From Hamadaea tsunoensis DSM 44101 (GTDB lineage Bacteria > Actinomycetota > Actinomycetes > Mycobacteriales > Micromonosporaceae), in assembly GCF_000428945.1 (NCBI RefSeq), contig NZ_AUAX01000002.1, forward strand, positions 124,001 to 188,000: DNA of 64,000 nucleotides, given 5' to 3'. A model generated the notes under the pieces. That model saw only the letters and a program-made list of their open reading frames with translations, had not been told where the DNA came from and did not search any database. A program made the position numbers and the translations under genes. This document shows, piece by piece, positions 60,815-64,000 of this stretch (the stretch's first letter is position 1; the number at the start of each line of letters is the position of its first letter).

Positions 60815-62475
60815 GCCGCACCCTGCTCGTCTCCGCGGTCCAGAGCGGCGGTTATCCCACGGTGGCCGACGCGCTCGCCGAGGCCGCCGACGGCGACCGG
60901 ATCCTCATCGGCCCCGGCGAGTACGCCGAGAACCTCGTCCTCGACGCCGGATCGGTGACGCTGGCGGCGGCCGAGCCCGGCACCGTGACCCTGTACGCCG
61001 GTGATCCGCAGCAGCCGGTCATCCGCTGCGGATCGGCGGAGGTCCACCTGCGACAGCTGCGCGTACGCGGAGCCGAGAGTGCCGCCCTGCTCGCCGTCGG
61101 CACCCGGTTGACGGCCGCCGACTGCGAACTGTCGACGGGGCCGGCCGCGGCCGTGCACCTCGGTTCCGGCTGCGAGTTCGAGCTGGACCGGTGCCGGATC
61201 ACCGGCGGGCAGTCGGGCGTGCAGCTGGACGGCTGCGCGGGCACGCTGTCGAGCTGCTCGATCACGCGGATCGTGGCGGACGGCGTCCTCATCCGGTCGG
61301 CCGACCCGGTCCTGCGCAACTGCGAGATCAGCGACGCCGGCTACCGCGGGATCTACATCTACGACTACGCCCGGCCCACGCTGGAAAACTGCACGGTCGC
61401 GCGTACGGGGGACGTGGGAGTGGCGGTCGCCCAGCACAGCAGCCCGGTCCTGCGCCGCTGCCGGGTCAGCGAGACGGGCGGGTCCGGGATCAGCATCGGC
61501 GCCGGCTGCGGCGGGGAGATCGTGGGCTGTACGACGGAGCAGACCGCCGCCCCCGGGATCCTGCTGGCCCCGGGCAGCACCGCCGAACTCGTCGACACCG
61601 GACGGGCGGTCGCGGCGCGTACGGAGCCGGTGGCCTCGGCCGGGCTGCTCGACACGGCCCGCTCGGAGGAGCTGCTCGGCCGGCTCGACCGCCTCGTGGG
61701 CCTGCCCGGCGTCAAGGCCGAGGTACGCGGCATCATCGACGAGTTGCAGGTCAACGAGTGGCGGCGCAGCGGCGGCCTGACGGTCGCCTCGTCCACCCAC
61801 CATCTGATCTTCGCCGGCTCGCCCGGCACCGGGAAGACGACCGTGGCCCGCATCTACGGTCAGCTCCTCGCGTCGCTGGGCATCCTGCCGAAGGGCGCCT
61901 TCACCGAGGTCGCCCGCCGGGACCTGGTCGGCCAGTACCTGGGGCACACCGCGGAGAAGACCGCCGCGGCGTTCGAGGCGGCCCTGGGCGGGGTGCTGTT
62001 CATCGACGAGGCGTACACGCTGTCGCGGTCGTTCGGATCCGGTTCGGACTTCGGCCAGGAGGCCATCGACACCCTCGTCAAGCTCATGGAGGACCACCGG
62101 CACGAGGTCGCCGTCATCGCCGCCGGATACACCGGCGAGATGCGGGAGTTCCTCGACGCGAACCCGGGTCTCGCATCGCGGTTCAACAAGACGATCGTGT
62201 TCGAGGACTACACGCCCGACGAGCTGGTCGGCATCCTCGCGACGCTGGCCGAGCAGCATGAATACCACCTGGACGGCGAGCTGTACGCGGCTCTGGGCGG
62301 CTACTTCGCGGCGATCTCCGGCGACCGCAACTTCGGCAACGCGCGGGAGGCCCGCAAGCTGTTCGACGGCGCCCGCAAGGCCCAGGCGCAGCGGCTGCGG
62401 CAGTTGCGCCGGATGCCGACCGCCGAGGAGCTCCAGCTGCTGGTCCTGGAGGACCTGACCGGCCTGCTGCCCTGA
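60811..62475 (+). CDS. Right-handed beta-helix - CbxX AAA+ fusion protein
   Basis: 554 residues, ATG 60811. Residues 1-265 are a pectate-lyase/NosD-like beta helix with repeats such as [16 protein letters not shown] and [16 protein letters not shown]. Residues 285-550 form a complete CbxX AAA+ domain: Walker [21 protein letters not shown], and [15 protein letters not shown]. There is no signal peptide, so the beta helix is inside the cell and serves recognition rather than secretion. Coupled to the zinc-ribbon membrane protein. EccA-like ATPases of type VII secretion share the AAA module, but no ESX gene is present. Confidence 0.88.
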   Translation: MSRTLLVSAVQSGGYPTVADALAEAADGDRILIGPGEYAENLVLDAGSVTLAAAEPGTVTLYAGDPQQPVIRCGSAEVHLRQLRVRGAESAALLAVGTRLTAADCELSTGPAAAVHLGSGCEFELDRCRITGGQSGVQLDGCAGTLSSCSITRIVADGVLIRSADPVLRNCEISDAGYRGIYIYDYARPTLENCTVARTGDVGVAVAQHSSPVLRRCRVSETGGSGISIGAGCGGEIVGCTTEQTAAPGILLAPGSTAELVDTGRAVAARTEPVASAGLLDTARSEELLGRLDRLVGLPGVKAEVRGIIDELQVNEWRRSGGLTVASSTHHLIFAGSPGTGKTTVARIYGQLLASLGILPKGAFTEVARRDLVGQYLGHTAEKTAAAFEAALGGVLFIDEAYTLSRSFGSGSDFGQEAIDTLVKLMEDHRHEVAVIAAGYTGEMREFLDANPGLASRFNKTIVFEDYTPDELVGILATLAEQHEYHLDGELYAALGGYFAAISGDRNFGNAREARKLFDGARKAQAQRLRQLRRMPTAEELQLLVLEDLTGLLP

Positions 62476-62511
62476 GCCGCCGCGGCCGCTTGCCGCCGGG
62501 CGGACGACCGG

Positions 62512-63144
62512 TCAGCCGGCGGTCCCGGCGTGGACCGCGGCGCCCGCGATGACCACGTCCAGGCATTCGCGGAACAGGTCGTCGACGGTGCGGCCGGGGC
62601 CGAAGTACTCGGAGATCGCGGCCACGACGGTCGGGTGCCGCTCGGCGAACGCGGTCATGTCGAAGTCTTTCAGCGCCTCCGCGTCCGGGCGGGGGGCCTG
62701 TTCTTCGAGGACGTGGCCGACCGTGAAGCGTTCGACGGTCAGCACGATCACGCGGGCCTGCCGCAACGGGACGCCCCGCGCCACCAGGGCGCTCATCGCC
62801 AGTTCCGAGAGCGCGGCCATCGCCCGGGAGAGCTGAGCGGCGGAGACGACCCGGGCGCCGTCCGGATGGGCGAGCAGCGCCCGGCGCAGCCGCTCGGCCA
62901 GCCCGCGCAACCAGTCCTGCCAGTGCTGATCCGGCTCGGGCGGGCCGACGTCGGCGAACTGCTGGTCGAGGATCGCGTCGGCGATCGCGGTGACCAGCGC
63001 CGCCTTGTTGGGCACGTGCCAGTAGAGGGTCGGCGACTGCACGCCGAGCCGCGCCGCGAGTTTGCGGGTCGTGACCCCGTCGAGCCCTTCGGCGTCCAGC
63101 AGGGCGACGGCCTCGGCGACGATCCGCTGTCGGTCCAACGTCAC
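62512..63144 (-). CDS. Tet-repressor-type TetR regulator
   Basis: 210 residues, GTG 63144. The HTH region LTTRK-like GVTTRKLAARLGVQSPTLYWHVPNKAALVTA follows the classical Tn10 Tet repressor almost position by position, and the C-terminal half is TetR_C. The divergent region contains two palindromes nearly identical to tetO. No tetracycline pump is adjacent; the downstream divergent genes are a small unknown gene and a decayed quinone oxidoreductase. Confidence 0.92.
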   Translation of the reverse strand: MTLDRQRIVAEAVALLDAEGLDGVTTRKLAARLGVQSPTLYWHVPNKAALVTAIADAILDQQFADVGPPEPDQHWQDWLRGLAERLRRALLAHPDGARVVSAAQLSRAMAALSELAMSALVARGVPLRQARVIVLTVERFTVGHVLEEQAPRPDAEALKDFDMTAFAERHPTVVAAISEYFGPGRTVDDLFRECLDVVIAGAAVHAGTAG

Positions 63145-63166
63145 ATCGACACCTCCCCACCGGACT

Positions 63167-63205
63167 CTATCAGTGATAGGTTCTCTCTATCACTGATAGA
63201 GAGAA
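63167..63205. promoter_or_regulatory. Two tetO-like operators
   Basis: Site 1: CTATCA-G-TGATAG (63167-63179). Site 2: perfect 12-bp arms TTCTCTCTATCA and TGATAGAGAGAA around a central C (63181-63205). Both keep the TATCA/TGATA core of tetO. Located between the TetR start and ATG 63216. Confidence 0.85.
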
Positions 63206-63215
63206 GGGGATAACC

Positions 63216-63458
63216 ATGACAATCAAGTCCTCGCTGCGCAACCTGCTGCACCAGGCGACGCATCGCCTTCCCGGCGTCCCCGTGCACGTCGACCAGCCAC
63301 CCGCCCACCAGGGCACGACGGCCCACGGCCGGGCCCGGCACGGCAGCACCCCGCACACTTCGCCGAACCACGGCTGGAACCACTCGCCCGCGCGCCCGCC
63401 CCGGTTCCTGCCGGCCTGGCAGCGGCGGGTCGCGGCCCTCTTCGGCCGGGAGCTGTGA
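63216..63458 (+). CDS. Small His/Pro-rich protein of unknown function
   Basis: 80 residues, ATG 63216 with AAGGGG upstream and directly behind the tetO-like operators, so it is TetR-controlled if real. Basic and rich in His, Pro and Arg (about ten His), ending WQRRVAALFGREL. No membrane helix. Could be a metal-binding peptide or a degenerate remnant. One-base overlap with the pseudogene start. Confidence 0.55.
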   Translation: MTIKSSLRNLLHQATHRLPGVPVHVDQPPAHQGTTAHGRARHGSTPHTSPNHGWNHSPARPPRFLPAWQRRVAALFGREL

Positions 63459-63605
63459 TGAAGGCGGCGGTGCTGCACGAGATCGGCGGCATCCCCGCTA
63501 CGAGGACTTCCCCGATCCCGTGGCGGTGACGACGAACTGGTCATCGACGTGAAGGCGGTCGCGGTCGAGAACGTCGACAAGCGCATCGCCCAGCACGCTC
63601 GCTGA
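63458..63605 (+). pseudogene. Remnant of an MDR quinone oxidoreductase
   Basis: Starts MKAAVLHEIGGIP, the usual N-terminus of TetR-linked zinc-type alcohol dehydrogenase/quinone oxidoreductases. A frame change follows, then YEDFPDPVA in a second frame and DDELVIDVKAVAVENVDKRI in a third before a stop at 63603. Only the first 45 or so codons of a 330-codon gene remain, with at least two frameshifts. The Rossmann and catalytic parts are gone. Confidence 0.8.
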
Positions 63606-63627
63606 GATGACCGTGGTGCCGTAGCGG

Positions 63628-64000
63628 CTATGCGCTTCGCCGCTCCCCCAGCGGCCGGTCCCCGCGAAGCGGGTGGTCGCCGTCGGCCGCGGCCGCGGGT
63701 GGCGTCTCGACGGTCGCGGCGACCGGCTCCGGGGCGTCGGCCGGGCGGTCGCCGCGCCGGACGGCCCGGGACCGCAGCACGTCACGGTCGGTCGGCCGGC
63801 GCGCTGCCGCCTCCGCCGCGCGGGCGACGGCGGATCCGGCCGGTGGGCGGCCGGTGATCGGCCCTGCTTCCCCGAGCGGCGGAACCGCCAGGTCCCGCAG
63901 CGGATCGTCATCCTGTGCCGTCACACCGGTTCTGCGGGCCGACCGGCCGCCGACGAGACCGCCCTCGATCAGCGTGCCCCCGGCCGCCGCACGTCGCGTG
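63628..64000 (-). CDS. Partial hypothetical protein (5' end outside window)
   Basis: The frame is open from the window edge (minus strand) to the stop at 63628. It reads through TLIEGGLVGGRSARRTG and DDDPLRDLAVPPLGEAG to a Pro/Ala/Arg-rich end. The GTG at 63924 would give a 98-residue protein, but no ribosome binding site precedes it, so the longer form is more likely. Low-complexity composition; no family recognised. Confidence 0.4.
   Translation of the reverse strand, partial: TRRAAAGGTLIEGGLVGGRSARRTGVTAQDDDPLRDLAVPPLGEAGPITGRPPAGSAVARAAEAAARRPTDRDVLRSRAVRRGDRPADAPEPVAATVETPPAAAADGDHPLRGDRPLGERRSA

Noticed and set aside
60811-62475. Part of a type VII secretion (ESX) locus because of the EccA-like AAA domain
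   Set aside because: No WXG100, EccB, EccC, EccD or mycosin-like genes are present.
1-64000. CRISPR arrays, integrases and prophage structural genes
   Set aside because: Looked for and not seen; no regularly spaced repeats, no recombinase motifs.

Overview
The window is very GC-rich actinobacterial chromosome. It has dense genes, many GTG starts, short or absent 5' leaders, and GTACGC-type words almost everywhere. Gene content and style suggest a filamentous actinomycete, most likely Micromonosporaceae (inference; there is no rRNA or marker gene in view).

Region 1 (1-14.3 kb) is the edge of a specialised-metabolism locus. It holds the 3' end of an NRPS gene (adenylation plus carrier domain) overlapping a cytochrome P450 gene, and a JmjC/cupin-8 oxygenase translationally coupled to a second P450. 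A third P450, a 51-codon peptide gene and a type II thioesterase with a Cys nucleophile (GHCGGA) follow each other on one strand. A DUF885 metallopeptidase-like gene overlaps a SUMF1/FGE-like gene, and a fourth P450 lies behind an ornithine-cyclodeaminase-family gene. P450s 2-4 are close paralogues without the usual I-helix acid. The small peptide among tailoring oxygenases and a possible protease suggests an undescribed P450-modified RiPP pathway, or an NRPS/RiPP mixture. A stand-alone OLD-type TOPRIM gene and an SDR/LysR pair are interspersed.

Region 2 (14.3-38 kb) is mostly housekeeping and accessory genes in small regulator-target pairs: VOC/WYL, SRPBCC/ArsR with an MFS pump, hydrolase/MerR and quinone oxidoreductase/TetR. 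Most have a visible inverted-repeat operator. It also holds a degenerate KAP-type membrane NTPase next to a small zinc metallopeptidase-like gene. At 20.8-21.2 kb two tandem RNAs look like circularly permuted tRNAs: T-arm, acceptor hairpin, D-arm, with the anticodon-stem strands at the outside. This is the architecture of tRNA-mimicking bacterial Y RNAs (YrlA class), but no Ro/Rsr gene is present.

Region 3 (38-62.5 kb) starts with a 1588-residue secreted RCC1/IPT-repeat protein. It continues with a large set of NTPase, chaperone and protease genes: a trypco1-trypsin-AAA-TPR operon of the kind assigned to prokaryotic conflict systems; a degenerate actin-fold ATPase and a coiled-coil protein downstream of a 164-bp MITE; and a seven-gene operon (unknown membrane protein, orphan radical SAM activase, coiled-coil protein, double CbxX AAA+, zinc-ribbon WD40-like protein, GrpE-like protein, membrane-anchored Hsp70). 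Divergent from that operon are a zinc-ribbon membrane protein and a beta-helix-CbxX fusion. Together they look like a membrane-associated, ATP-driven sensing or remodelling machine of unknown output.

Region 4 (62.5-64 kb) has a classical Tet-repressor homologue with two tetO-like palindromes. These face a small unknown gene and the frameshifted remnant of a quinone oxidoreductase.
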